From NCBI GenBank assembly GCA_017938245.1, contig JAGBBX010000062.1:1-64000 (forward strand): 64,000 nucleotides of DNA, given 5' to 3'. Shown in pieces: positions 27,967-36,630 of the stretch (position 1 is the stretch's first letter; every line of letters starts with the position of its first letter). Made by a program: the position numbers and the translations under genes. This DNA is from Bacteroidaceae bacterium. Its GTDB lineage: Bacteria > Bacteroidota > Bacteroidia > Bacteroidales > Bacteroidaceae. The notes under the pieces were generated by a model. The model ran no database searches. It was not told the origin of the DNA and was given only the letters and a program-made list of their open reading frames with translations.

Positions 27967-28177
27967 ACTGGAACTATTGGCCGACAAGATAGCCAAAAAG
28001 CTCCACCGTCTCAATGATGAAGTGCTTTCTGTTGCCGAAGTCGCAAGAATGCTCGACAAGACAGAGGGAGCGGTGAAAAAGATGTGTTACAGGGGGCAGT
28101 TGCCACACCGTAAACAGCAGAAGTCATATTACTTCAGCAAGAAAGAGATAACAGAATTTATTCTATCTAATGAATAA
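27950..28177 (+). CDS. Excisionase-type helix-turn-helix protein
   Basis: A 75-residue protein with an HTH_17/MerR-like winged helix: LSVAEVARMLDKTEGAVKKMCYRGQLPH followed by KSYYFSKKEITEFIL. Such proteins act as excisionases or small regulators. No integrase is nearby, so regulation of early genes is equally likely. Confidence 0.75.
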   Translation: MLKPSELELLADKIAKKLHRLNDEVLSVAEVARMLDKTEGAVKKMCYRGQLPHRKQQKSYYFSKKEITEFILSNE

Positions 28178-28223
28178 ACTATAAACTTTCCTTTTTCAAA
28201 GTCCACCCACAGCCTGCTGTGAA

Positions 28224-28246
28224 GCCCACTGTGAGTGGCATTTTTT
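28224..28246 (+). terminator. Terminator after the early HTH genes
   Basis: GCCCACT pairs with AGTGGC (one bulge) over GTG and is followed by T6. It lies before the primase operon, for which I see no clear promoter, so it may be leaky. Confidence 0.55.
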
Positions 28247-28267
28247 CAACTCTCAAATTACAGGACA

Positions 28268-28474
28268 ATGGAAGAAAAACAAATAGCATTGAAAGCCTCA
28301 TTATGCAACCGCCTATCGCAAATGGTGCTCGACCATAATCTACCTGTGAATATCGTTGTCGGTGAGAAACTGACCTATCTGCGTACAGTAACATTGACAT
28401 ATCACCTGCGCGATGAAATGCTTGTAGAGTGGTTAATCAGCCGTGTAACTGAAGATGACGATTATGCAGTATGA
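28268..28474 (+). CDS. Small phage protein
   Basis: A 68-residue protein starting MEEKQIALKA. I use the ATG at 28268 because the one at 28235 lies inside the terminator tail. It overlaps the primase-helicase start by 4 bases (ATGA), so the two are translationally coupled. Function unknown. Confidence 0.6.
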   Translation: MEEKQIALKASLCNRLSQMVLDHNLPVNIVVGEKLTYLRTVTLTYHLRDEMLVEWLISRVTEDDDYAV

Positions 28475-31287
28475 TACAGGCAACCGACCTTTACAAAGCG
28501 ACACGCGACGGTTTAGACATCATTCTCCGCTACTATCCACAAGCTGCTGATGTTGTCGGAACGAAGAACAAATTCAGGGCGAGGCAGAACGAAAAGACTG
28601 CTTCGGCCTGCTTGCACTATTCTGGCGGAGTGTGGAAAGTCGTAGATTTCGGCGATGACGGGCACGGTTTGTCGCCTATTGATATATGTATGAAAGAGGA
28701 AGGCATCACCCACTTTTACGAAGCGGTGTTGCACCTTGCAGGTATCTTCGGCATAAACGAAGAACTCTCGCCCTCAATCAACAAGCCACGCATTGAGAAA
28801 CGCCCGGCAACGAGCGAAGAGAAAGAGGGAACACGCATATTCTCCCTTTTGGAGTCCATACCCGAAGAACATCTTAAAGTCCTCGGCCCGAAAGTACGGG
28901 CAGAACACGCAGAGGCTCTTAATTGGTACGAGGCAGAATATGTAGGCTATGTAAAGAACAGGGAAGTAACACTCAAATATAGCACAGAGAACTATCCTAT
29001 ATTTATGCGTGAATGCCGTACAGACGACGGCAAGGTGTTCTACAAGATATACGAACCTCTCAACCCCGAAAAGCAGTGGCGTTTCTCATACACTCCTGAA
29101 GGAGTAAAGCCCAAAGACTATATCAACGGCCTGCGTGAGTTACAGGAGCAGTTCGGCAAGCTCAACAGTTGCGATGATGAAGAAGAGGGCGAACAACGGG
29201 AAAGAAAGCTCGAAGAGATATTTATATGCAGTGGAGAGCGCGACGCTCTTTGCTTAAAGTCTATGGGCTACATTCCTATATGGTTCAACTCCGAGACATA
29301 CACCCTGACAGAGTCCGAGGTTGCCAAACTCTACCGCTATGCCGATACCATATACAACATTCCCGACATCGACGCTACAGGGCGTAAGAAAGGTGCAGAA
29401 TTGGCACTGCGCCATATCGACATATATACAGTGTGGCTCCCCGAATGGCTCTCCACCTATCGCGACAATCGCGGTAAGCCTCGCAAGGATCTCCGCGATT
29501 GGCAAGAACTTCGCCGTGATGTTGCCGATTTCCGCGACCTCATTAAAATGGCGATGCCTGCAAAATTCTGGGTAGAGACAATCAATGAAAAATCGTGCAA
29601 GAGAGAACTAACCATATCGGCAGTACGCCTTTATTACTTCTTGCAGTTGAACGGTTTTCGTACACTGCGCGATACCAATGCAGCCAATACCCGGTACATA
29701 CAGGTTACAGGCAACATCGTAAAGCAGATAAAGGCGAAAGATGTACGCCGTTTCGTGCGCGAATGGGCTGAAGAACGCTGTTTGGCAGAGAATATCCGAA
29801 ACCTCATTGTAAACTCAATGAAGTTTTCGGAAACCTCTCTTGAAAACCTCCGCGAGGTGGAATTGGACTTTACCACCTTTACCCCCACAACACAGCTCTT
29901 CTTCTTTACCCGTAAATCAATCGAGGTAACACCTTCAGAGATTATAGTGCATCAAAAGGGCGACACATCTTTTCAGCACTATGTTTGGGAAGATAACGTA
30001 TTGCCTTATGAGTTCACCGTTATGCCCGATATGTTCAGCATCACACGCTCCGAGCAAGAGGGCAAGCCACACTTCGACATCGAGGTGCTGGAGTCCGGCA
30101 AAAGCTGCCTATGCGGTTACGTTATCAATTCAAGCCGTATCTATTGGCGTAAGGAAATGGAGTACCGCTTCGGCGAAGACAGGGAAGCAGCAGCCGAGTA
30201 TGCAGCCACCCACCGCTTTTGCATCGACGGCGAGGGATTGACACCCACAGAGATAGCCGAGCAGAAGCAGAACCTTATAAACAAGATATTCGCTATCGGC
30301 TATATGCTCCACCGCTACAAATCACCCTCGCGTGCGTGGGCTCCGCAGGCAATGGATAACAAGATAGGCGAAAACGGAGAATGTAACGGCCGAAGCGGAA
30401 AATCATTCCTCTTCAAGGCTCTCTCTATGTTTATGCGTACAGTCAAGTTATCGGGAAGAAACCCAAAACTGATGGATAACCCCCACGTTTTCGACCAAGT
30501 GAACATACACACCGATTTTGTGCTTGTCGATGACTGCGCCCAATACCTCTCTATGGGGCTGTTCTATGACATCATCACAAGCGATATGACGGTGAACCCG
30601 AAGAACAATCAAAGTTACAGCATACCCTTTGAGCAAAGCCCCAAGTTTGGTTTTACCACCAATTATGTACCGCTGGACTTTGACAGCTCCACCGAGGCGC
30701 GTATGCTCTATATGGTCTATAGCGACTATTACCACCAGCTCACCGAGACAAACGACTACCTCGAAACACGCTCCATACGCGATGATTTCGGGCGCGACCT
30801 CTTTACACACGATTACAGCCCGGCTGATTGGAACGCTGATATAAATTTCCTTATGCAGTGCCTTCGCTTTTACCTCTCCCTATGCCGGGAGAATATCAAG
30901 ATATTGCCCCCAATGGATAATATCTTGTTACGCAAATACAGACAAGACATCGGAAATAACTTTGAAGATTGGGCTAACGGTTATTTTGCCGAAGACGGCG
31001 ACAAACTCGACAAACTGCTTATACGCCGTGAGGTGTTCGATGACTACCGCAAGTATGCCAACGTAACCAACCTCACAATGCAGCGTTTTACGCAGAAACT
31101 GCACTCTTTCTGCCACCTTTGCCCCTATATCGACACGCTCAACCCTGACGAGCTTTGCAACAATCAAAAGCGCATATCAAGGCGTGTTGAGGGCAATTTC
31201 GTGGATATGATATTCGTGCAGACAAAGAGATACAAAGAGAAGAAAAATGACCCTAACGAATTTATACCCGATGAACAATTCCTTTAG
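28471..31287 (+). CDS. Phage primase-helicase
   Basis: A 938-residue replication protein. The N-terminal 100 residues resemble a CHC2-type primase domain without its zinc cysteines (FGDDGHGLSPIDICM). A Toprim-like catalytic part is near residues 250-300 (CSGERDALCLKSMGY and PDIDATGRKKG). The C-terminal half is an AAA+/SF3-like helicase with Walker A NGRSGKS (about 636-642), Walker B LVDDCA (about 684) and TSDMTVNPKNNQ plus FTTNYVPLDF downstream. It should prime and unwind phage DNA. It overlaps its neighbours on both sides (4 and 41 bases). Confidence 0.85.
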   Translation: MIQATDLYKATRDGLDIILRYYPQAADVVGTKNKFRARQNEKTASACLHYSGGVWKVVDFGDDGHGLSPIDICMKEEGITHFYEAVLHLAGIFGINEELSPSINKPRIEKRPATSEEKEGTRIFSLLESIPEEHLKVLGPKVRAEHAEALNWYEAEYVGYVKNREVTLKYSTENYPIFMRECRTDDGKVFYKIYEPLNPEKQWRFSYTPEGVKPKDYINGLRELQEQFGKLNSCDDEEEGEQRERKLEEIFICSGERDALCLKSMGYIPIWFNSETYTLTESEVAKLYRYADTIYNIPDIDATGRKKGAELALRHIDIYTVWLPEWLSTYRDNRGKPRKDLRDWQELRRDVADFRDLIKMAMPAKFWVETINEKSCKRELTISAVRLYYFLQLNGFRTLRDTNAANTRYIQVTGNIVKQIKAKDVRRFVREWAEERCLAENIRNLIVNSMKFSETSLENLREVELDFTTFTPTTQLFFFTRKSIEVTPSEIIVHQKGDTSFQHYVWEDNVLPYEFTVMPDMFSITRSEQEGKPHFDIEVLESGKSCLCGYVINSSRIYWRKEMEYRFGEDREAAAEYAATHRFCIDGEGLTPTEIAEQKQNLINKIFAIGYMLHRYKSPSRAWAPQAMDNKIGENGECNGRSGKSFLFKALSMFMRTVKLSGRNPKLMDNPHVFDQVNIHTDFVLVDDCAQYLSMGLFYDIITSDMTVNPKNNQSYSIPFEQSPKFGFTTNYVPLDFDSSTEARMLYMVYSDYYHQLTETNDYLETRSIRDDFGRDLFTHDYSPADWNADINFLMQCLRFYLSLCRENIKILPPMDNILLRKYRQDIGNNFEDWANGYFAEDGDKLDKLLIRREVFDDYRKYANVTNLTMQRFTQKLHSFCHLCPYIDTLNPDELCNNQKRISRRVEGNFVDMIFVQTKRYKEKKNDPNEFIPDEQFL

Positions 31288-31624
31288 AAACGAAACAGTA
31301 CGCACTCTTGTGCAGTCCTACACCGTTGCACAGTTCAACGAAAAGTATCTTGCCGACAAAGAATTCCGCAAGTTTGCAAGGAAGGTATATACCTACTTTG
31401 ACAATATGCGACACGGCACACGCCTTCGGCTCACCGCCTATCAAGGTCGCAAATTGGAGTGGGTACTGCTCACCTATGTGGCCTTCTATTTTGAAGGGGC
31501 ACATTGGCTGGAGTTCTTTATATCCGATGACTACAACACCATTGTACGGCGCAACATCGCTCCCGAAGATTTCGACAGGGAAGTAGAGCAATGGCTTAAT
31601 TGGAAAAAGGAACATCAGCATTAA
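31247..31624 (+). CDS. Phage protein of unknown function
   Basis: A 125-residue protein overlapping the primase-helicase gene by 41 bases. A start at 31271 (MNNSFRNETV) is also possible. It is mixed helical with FDNMRHGTRLRLTAYQ and EGAHWLEFFISDDY. No family is recognised. A terminator follows. Confidence 0.6.
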   Translation: MTLTNLYPMNNSFRNETVRTLVQSYTVAQFNEKYLADKEFRKFARKVYTYFDNMRHGTRLRLTAYQGRKLEWVLLTYVAFYFEGAHWLEFFISDDYNTIVRRNIAPEDFDREVEQWLNWKKEHQH

Positions 31625-31643
31625 ATCCTCTTCTACCACTCAC

Positions 31644-31677
31644 TGCTGTATGGCATTTGCCGTGCAGCATTTTTTTT
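31644..31677 (+). terminator. Terminator of the replication operon
   Basis: TGCTG and TGGC pair with GCC and CAGCA around an ATTT loop, followed by T8. Confidence 0.75.
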
Positions 31678-31736
31678 GTGCCGTAAGCAAAGGCAACATC
31701 TTTCAATTTTACCTCTTCTTATTTCCGTACTAATCT

Positions 31737-31986
31737 TTTGTATCTTTGTATCAAAGCAAAAGAAAGAAGATATAACTTCTTAATAATAAAGGAGAAATTC
31801 ACAGATACAATCTTGATACAAACCTGATACAATTTTCTTCATTCCTGCTTTTGTATCACCTTGCATACCTCTTCATCGTTTTGTATCACAGTGCAAATCT
31901 AACTTGTATCACATTTGTATCGACCGCAAGTACTTGTTATAAAGTAGGTTATGCCGATTTTAATACAAAGATACAGCGATACAAAC
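31737..31986. repeat. Cluster of TGTATC/GATACA sites
   Basis: About twelve copies of TGTATC or its complement GATACA occur in 250 bases, often extended to TTTGTATCA. They lie in both orientations and at irregular spacing. The stretch has no gene and precedes the ardA leader. It looks like an operator field or an origin-type cluster. Confidence 0.6.
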
Positions 31987-32083
31987 TTTTTGTGTCTTTA
32001 TACCACCAGCCTTGTTTCACTCTTCTCTCTTTGCTCTTTCATCTTTGCTCTTTTCCCCTTTCCCCACAGTGATACTCTGTTTT

Positions 32084-32253
32084 GACTTTTTCGTGTGCGA
32101 AGGTAGGGCAAGAGGCAACAGCACAAGGACACAGCGAGTTTACACCAAAAATCTCCACGCCTTCAGGTTGTATTTACAGCAGTTCCTGCCTTTCGTATAA
32201 ATCCTTGTTGCTCTTGTTGCCTTTGACCTTGCCCTGTTGCTTGCACATAAAAA
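32084..32253 (+). ncRNA. Structured leader before ardA, copy A of a repeated motif
   Basis: It contains GCGAAGGT (32097), CACAAGGACA (32122), TCCTTGT (32202) and GCACATAAAAA (32243). The same blocks occur at 48696-48893, with the first two exactly 25 bases apart in both. The CAAGGA and TCCTTG blocks can pair, and the segments between them are partly complementary, so the leader may fold into a long imperfect hairpin. The ardA start is 40 bp further on. Confidence 0.6.
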
Positions 32254-32292
32254 GTTTCAAAAAACAGAGTATTCACATTTAGTTTCAAGGTT

Positions 32293-32877
32293 ATGGAAAA
32301 TATCAATGCTTCGCAGAAGAGAGTACGCCCTGAAGATTGGGCAGATGTGGTAAAAGAACACGAGTATGATTACACAAGCGGTAATCCTGCTGTATATGTC
32401 GGCACATATTACAAGTACAATAATGGTTCGCTTTACGGAATGTGGGTTGATTTGACCTCGTTCTTTGATTACGATGAATTTATAGAGTTCTGCTATTTGC
32501 TCCACATTGATGAAGAAGATCCGGAATTTATGTATCAGGATTATGAGAATTTCTCTTCAGAATGGTATTCTGAAAGTTGCTTTGATGAAGTTACTTTCGA
32601 CAAGATTATAGAGTACGGCAATATGGACGAAAAGGATAGAAAGTTGTTCGATGCCTTTACAGAGCATTACGGCAGTGGCTACACGCTGGAAGATGCCAAA
32701 GAGCGTTTTCAAGGTGAGTGGGATAGCGAAGAGGAATTTGCCGAACACCTCGTTGATGATTGTTACGGCGATATGCCCGAATTCGCCCGTCGCTATTTCG
32801 ATATGGAGCAGTTCGCACGCGATTTATTCAATTTCGATTACACGTTCATTGACGGATATGTATTCTCCGATTATTAA
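32293..32877 (+). CDS. ardA: ArdA-family antirestriction protein
   Basis: A 194-residue, strongly acidic protein. The ArdA signature is plain: AVYVGTYYKYNNGSLYGMWVDL (residues about 34-55), then DEFIEFCYLLHIDEEDPEFMYQDYE. ArdA is a dimeric mimic of bent B-DNA that occupies the DNA groove of type I restriction enzymes and some relatives. In this phage it would shield incoming DNA. It has a long structured leader and its own terminator, so it is an independently regulated unit. Confidence 0.93.
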   Translation: MENINASQKRVRPEDWADVVKEHEYDYTSGNPAVYVGTYYKYNNGSLYGMWVDLTSFFDYDEFIEFCYLLHIDEEDPEFMYQDYENFSSEWYSESCFDEVTFDKIIEYGNMDEKDRKLFDAFTEHYGSGYTLEDAKERFQGEWDSEEEFAEHLVDDCYGDMPEFARRYFDMEQFARDLFNFDYTFIDGYVFSDY

Positions 32878-32891
32878 GCACTCCTGCAAAG

Positions 32892-32914
32892 GCCCTCGAA
32901 AGAGGGCTTTTTTT
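32892..32914 (+). terminator. Terminator of ardA
   Basis: GCCCTC-GAAA-GAGGGC with T7, 15 bp after the ardA stop codon and directly before a phage promoter. Confidence 0.85.
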
Positions 32915-32936
32915 GTTCGTGTATTCCTTGCCAAAG

Positions 32937-32971
32937 GTCTTTTTCAGTACAGCCAGCACCCCTTAACTTCG
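32937..32971 (+). promoter_or_regulatory. Phage promoter P1 (GTCTTTT-27-TAACTTCG)
   Basis: GTCTTTTT begins at 32937 and TAACTTCG at 32964, 27 bases apart. The ATG at 32990 follows the box by 18 bases. Confidence 0.75.
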
Positions 32972-32989
32972 TATCAAAATAGAAACGAT

Positions 32990-33454
32990 ATGAGCCAATA
33001 CACCATTTATCTTGATTTAGAGCCATACCTCGCACAGTGGTTCATACACGAGCAAGGCGGTGAGCACCCCGTAACTCTTACACGAGGCAGTGCCGAGAGC
33101 GATATTTTGGAGCTGTTCTTAAAGCCCCAACCCTCTGCAATACCAGCACGCCCGGCTCCCACCGACACGCAGATATTTATACCCACGTTCAAACATAAAG
33201 ATGTTAGAACATATAACTACCTGCCACCACGTGCCACCCTCGCACTCAAAAAGACCATACGCACCCGTTTCGTTATCCAGTTGTGGAACGACCTCTACAA
33301 GTTCGAGAATATAGGCAAGCGAAACGATGAACTTATTTACGCTTGGATGGAAGCGCACGGCATAGAACTTAACGAAACGAATTGGTGTGCTATCTCAAAA
33401 ATCTATTACCGCAAGAGAAAATCATATCTTACCGTAAAAAATCGTATGAATTAG
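32990..33454 (+). CDS. Phage protein of unknown function with its own promoter
   Basis: A 154-residue protein beginning MSQYTIYLDLEPYL. The ATG at 32990 is 18 bases after the promoter box, which settles the start. The longer frame to the left runs through ardA and the terminator and is spurious. The C-terminal half is basic and helical (LKKTIRTRFVIQLWNDLYKF, ISKIYYRKRKSYLTVKNRMN) and could bind nucleic acid. It is the first gene of the late region, so a regulatory role is possible but not shown. Confidence 0.65.
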   Translation: MSQYTIYLDLEPYLAQWFIHEQGGEHPVTLTRGSAESDILELFLKPQPSAIPARPAPTDTQIFIPTFKHKDVRTYNYLPPRATLALKKTIRTRFVIQLWNDLYKFENIGKRNDELIYAWMEAHGIELNETNWCAISKIYYRKRKSYLTVKNRMN

Positions 33455-33468
33455 TTACTACTTCAAAC

Positions 33469-33502
33469 GCCTTTTGTCCTAAAATGATTTTTGTTGAATT
33501 TG
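33469..33502 (+). promoter_or_regulatory. Possible phage promoter, 26-bp variant
   Basis: GCCTTTTG (33469) and TGAATTTG (33495-33502) give 26-base spacing with mismatches in both boxes. The ATG at 33510 is only 7 bases away. Confidence 0.3.
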
Positions 33503-33509
33503 TTGCCGT

Positions 33510-33926
33510 ATGAAAGTTTCCTTGCCCTCAATCACCAAAATTGCATATCTCCCCTGTTCCGAGTTATCGCCCGACATCGTTTTCCGCTACAAGGTAAAAA
33601 TGCCTGTTGCAGTCTATGCAGGTACAACACCTATCACTTTTTACGGAACACCTTCCTGTGATACTGTTTCAGAGTACGAGAACAAAGGTCGCCTTGAAAA
33701 AGCCACTCTCAAATTCTCCACTCTCGACGAGCTGCCTACTGCCTTTCCTATCGCTTTCGTGGTTACTACGGCTAATGGTCGCTCATATCTCATAGGTGCT
33801 ATGGAGCGACCATTTCCCGTAGTGAAGATTGAGAGTACCACCGGCGCACCGGACGGCGATACTGCAACAGACAAGGTTACAGTTACCTTTTCTGCTCCGA
33901 AAGCACTCGTTCCGTGCATTGTATAG
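33510..33926 (+). CDS. Phage structural-type protein
   Basis: A 138-residue, beta-rich protein (MKVSLPSITKIAYLPC) with the look of a small head or tail component: VYAGTTPITFYGTPSCDTVSEYEN and FPIAFVVTTANGRSYLIG. No family is recognised. It lies between two promoters and before the protease-scaffold gene. Confidence 0.6.
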   Translation: MKVSLPSITKIAYLPCSELSPDIVFRYKVKMPVAVYAGTTPITFYGTPSCDTVSEYENKGRLEKATLKFSTLDELPTAFPIAFVVTTANGRSYLIGAMERPFPVVKIESTTGAPDGDTATDKVTVTFSAPKALVPCIV

Positions 33927-33935
33927 CCTTTTTCG

Positions 33936-33970
33936 GTCTTTTATCCCCCTTTATTATATATATACTTTCG
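33936..33970 (+). promoter_or_regulatory. Phage promoter P2 (capsid module)
   Basis: GTCTTTTA begins at 33936 and TACTTTCG at 33963, 27 bases apart. GTGGCA (33970-33975) and TGCCAC (33994-33999, overlapping the ATG) form an inverted repeat across the leader. The start codon at 33993 follows the box by 22 bases. Confidence 0.8.
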
Positions 33971-33992
33971 TGGCAAAGCAAAACAATAAGCA

Positions 33993-34991
33993 ATGCCACA
34001 GAAAAATTATCACCTACACCTCAAAGGCGTTGTCGGAGGCTATGACTTCGACAGCTCCTATGTAGATTTCATTCTCGGCAAGCACAAGGACGAGCAGGTC
34101 AATGTGCTTATCGACAGTCTTGGCGGTTCAGTCAGTACCGCACTATCAATAGCAGCCGCATTTTCCAATCACGGAAATGTAGCAGTTCACTATGTCGGAA
34201 TGAACGCATCGGCAGCCACCATTGCCTCGCTCGGAGCGAAGCAGGTAACAATCGACTGCAATGCAATGTACCTCGTGCATAAATGTTCGGCAGAGTTCTT
34301 CAAATGGGATAACCTCAATGCCGATGACCTCGACGCACTCATTGCACAGTGCAAGCAGATGAAGAACGACCTTGACAAACTCGACGGCAACATCGCTTCG
34401 ATGTATGCCGGCAGATGCAAGAAGAGCAGCGAAGAGTTGCTTGCCCTCATGAAGGTCGGCGGTTGGCTCACTGCACAAGAGGCAAAGGAATGGGGCTTCG
34501 TCGATGAAATCACCAACAGCAAGGAAGATGCAGCCCCTGTGCTTACCGATGCCGTAGCAAGCGCAATGGCCGACGCAGGCATACCCATTCCCAACATCGC
34601 AGTTCCCGACACCGCAAACTCCTTCCTCGCTTTCCTCAAAGGTCTCTTCCGCAACAACAGTAACAGCAATACTTCCAACAACTCAAAACCCGATAACAAA
34701 ATGAAGATTACAGCAACACATCTATGCGATGCGCTCGGCATTGAGAGCATCGAGGCGGTAGATAACAAAGTTACCCTTACCGCAGAGCAGGCGCAGAGTA
34801 TTGACAACGCACTTGCAGAGAGAGAGAACACTATCACCACGCTAAAGGCAGAGGTCGAGACTCTGAAGCAGAAACCGGCCGACAGCACCAGCACCATTGT
34901 CGATGACAAGGCAAAGGGCGGTGAGAAGAACGAGGCAGAAGAGTTTGCCGACACGGTGAACGAGGCCATCAAACTATTCAACTCAATCTAA
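33993..34991 (+). CDS. ClpP-like head maturation protease with scaffold-type C-terminus
   Basis: A 332-residue protein. Residues 1-190 are a ClpP/S14-type serine protease, with DSLGGSVSTALSI, catalytic Ser73 in GMNASAATIASLGA and His96 in MYLVHKCS. A Ser/Asn-rich linker (about 222-235) follows, then an acidic helical tail that resembles a scaffolding domain. The protease would cut scaffold and capsid subunits during prohead maturation. A Met codon at 34701, just after the linker, could start a separate scaffold of about 96 residues, as in lambda C/Nu3. Confidence 0.85.
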   Translation: MPQKNYHLHLKGVVGGYDFDSSYVDFILGKHKDEQVNVLIDSLGGSVSTALSIAAAFSNHGNVAVHYVGMNASAATIASLGAKQVTIDCNAMYLVHKCSAEFFKWDNLNADDLDALIAQCKQMKNDLDKLDGNIASMYAGRCKKSSEELLALMKVGGWLTAQEAKEWGFVDEITNSKEDAAPVLTDAVASAMADAGIPIPNIAVPDTANSFLAFLKGLFRNNSNSNTSNNSKPDNKMKITATHLCDALGIESIEAVDNKVTLTAEQAQSIDNALAERENTITTLKAEVETLKQKPADSTSTIVDDKAKGGEKNEAEEFADTVNEAIKLFNSI

Positions 34992-35016
34992 CACAACCAA
35001 GAAAAACTATACTATT

Positions 35017-35982
35017 ATGGCAGGAAAACTGATTTTCACTCTTGATGACTACCAAAAGGCAGCAATCAAGTACCGCAAGCAGCTCCTTATGCTCCCGATT
35101 ATCGGCATACAGGACACGTTGCAGTTTATGACGCCCCGCCCCGGCATACGCTACAAGGAGAATGTGGGCGACATCAATGCAAAGGCACAGTTCGCACCCT
35201 ACAAGCCTACACGCCGTACCAATGTGGATTTAACGCTGAACTTCCGCACGCTGGAGACATTCTTCGGCAATGTGGCAGCAGACTTCGAGCCCAACACCGC
35301 AATATCCACCCTTCTTGGTACAGGTGCAACAAAGGGCGACGGACAGATGAAGACACCCACAGCACTGCACGTACTCGCACAGGTGGCAAAGAGCCTTTCC
35401 GAACACCTCAACGACGCTATTTGGAGCGCAAAGCGCAATGCCAACGGCGACACCACAATGGACCTGTTCGACGGTTTCGACACTATCACCGCAAAGGAGA
35501 TTGCATCGGGTGCCATTGCAAAGGAAGAGGGCAATTATATGAAGCTGACAGAGGACATCACAAAGGCAAATGCCGTTGATGTTGCGAAAGAGATACTTTT
35601 CTCTCTCGACCCCCGTCTGCGTAAGGAAGATTGCTACCTCTTCTGCTCACAGGACTTTGTGGATAAGTACAACGAGTCTTACCAAGTGTCGCACGCAGGC
35701 ATTATCTACAACAAGGAGTACGGACAGATTTCCGTTGAGGGTTCGGCAGGCAAACTGAAGCTCGTACCGCTTTACAACAAGGCAGACTCCAAGTACTTGC
35801 ACATTTGCCCGAAGGCCAATATGCTCGTAGGTTTCGACCAGATGGGCGACATCGAGAGCATTCTTGTCAAGGAGTACGCTCCTTTCGTGCTTACCTACAT
35901 TGCCACAATGTTCTTCGGTGTGCAGTTCGAGAGCATAGACAAACGCCGTCTTAAGGTCGTTGAACTCAATTCGGCACAGTAA
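35017..35982 (+). CDS. Major capsid protein
   Basis: A 321-residue protein directly after the protease-scaffold gene, in the usual position and size of a phage capsid protein. The N-terminal TLDDYQKAAIKYRKQLL, the central LNFRTLETFFGNVAADFEPN and the C-terminal YAPFVLTYIATMFFGVQF match, as I recall, capsid proteins of Bacteroidetes phages. An HK97-type fold is probable but not proven from sequence alone. Confidence 0.75.
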   Translation: MAGKLIFTLDDYQKAAIKYRKQLLMLPIIGIQDTLQFMTPRPGIRYKENVGDINAKAQFAPYKPTRRTNVDLTLNFRTLETFFGNVAADFEPNTAISTLLGTGATKGDGQMKTPTALHVLAQVAKSLSEHLNDAIWSAKRNANGDTTMDLFDGFDTITAKEIASGAIAKEEGNYMKLTEDITKANAVDVAKEILFSLDPRLRKEDCYLFCSQDFVDKYNESYQVSHAGIIYNKEYGQISVEGSAGKLKLVPLYNKADSKYLHICPKANMLVGFDQMGDIESILVKEYAPFVLTYIATMFFGVQFESIDKRRLKVVELNSAQ

Positions 35983-36003
35983 TAACCGCTAATACCTATA
36001 ATT

Positions 36004-36594
36004 ATGGCAAATTGCAATAACATACAGGCATCGCTGGCGTGGTGTCAGGGCACACCCGAATTGCCCGGCATACGCCGTCGTGCTTACTACACATCGAAAG
36101 GCAATATCGTGAAGTGGCCGCAGTTGCAGCACTATGTAAATGGTCGCCTCGTGTCGGCTATCCTCAATGGCAGTTTTGAATTGTCAGCGGAGCAGAAATG
36201 GAAGTACATTGACATTCTGCCCGACAAATCACAGCTCACAAGCGACCCGCAGGGCGAAGTTCCCTCGCAGACACAGCTCAACAAACTTACGCTTGTTCAC
36301 CCTGCTGTCGGTGAAGAGGCATCGGCAGCAGCAGCCTACATCAACAATAACGACATTGTTTTTGTAGTGCAGGATATGAAAGGTAAGTGGCGTGTCGTAG
36401 GCAGTGAGAAGTGGCCTACCAAAGCCACCGTAGCGCAGGATGTGGGGCAAGGTGCTACAGGTACTACCTCTACTACCATTACCGCAGAGGCTACCGATGA
36501 ATGCCCTGCGCCTTTCTATCGCGGTACACTTGAGACAGAGGACGGAAGCATTGTATGCGACAGCACCGACGACGAGAATATCATTGACGGCTAA
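36004..36594 (+). CDS. Phage virion protein downstream of the capsid gene
   Basis: A 196-residue protein starting MANCNNIQASLAWCQGTPELPGI, a phrase I associate with capsid-adjacent proteins in Bacteroides prophages. It is rich in beta structure, with an acidic Thr-rich tail (ATGTTSTTITAEATDE). It could be a decoration, head completion or tail tube protein. It starts 21 bp after the capsid gene. Confidence 0.6.
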   Translation: MANCNNIQASLAWCQGTPELPGIRRRAYYTSKGNIVKWPQLQHYVNGRLVSAILNGSFELSAEQKWKYIDILPDKSQLTSDPQGEVPSQTQLNKLTLVHPAVGEEASAAAAYINNNDIVFVVQDMKGKWRVVGSEKWPTKATVAQDVGQGATGTTSTTITAEATDECPAPFYRGTLETEDGSIVCDSTDDENIIDG

Positions 36595-36630
36595 CACTCT
36601 CATCTTTCATCTTTCAACTCACAGCTACTT

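Noticed and set aside
32651..32989. A long N-terminal extension of the gene at 32990
   Set aside because: It would run antiphase through the acidic end of ardA, a terminator and a promoter. The phage promoter places the start at 32990.
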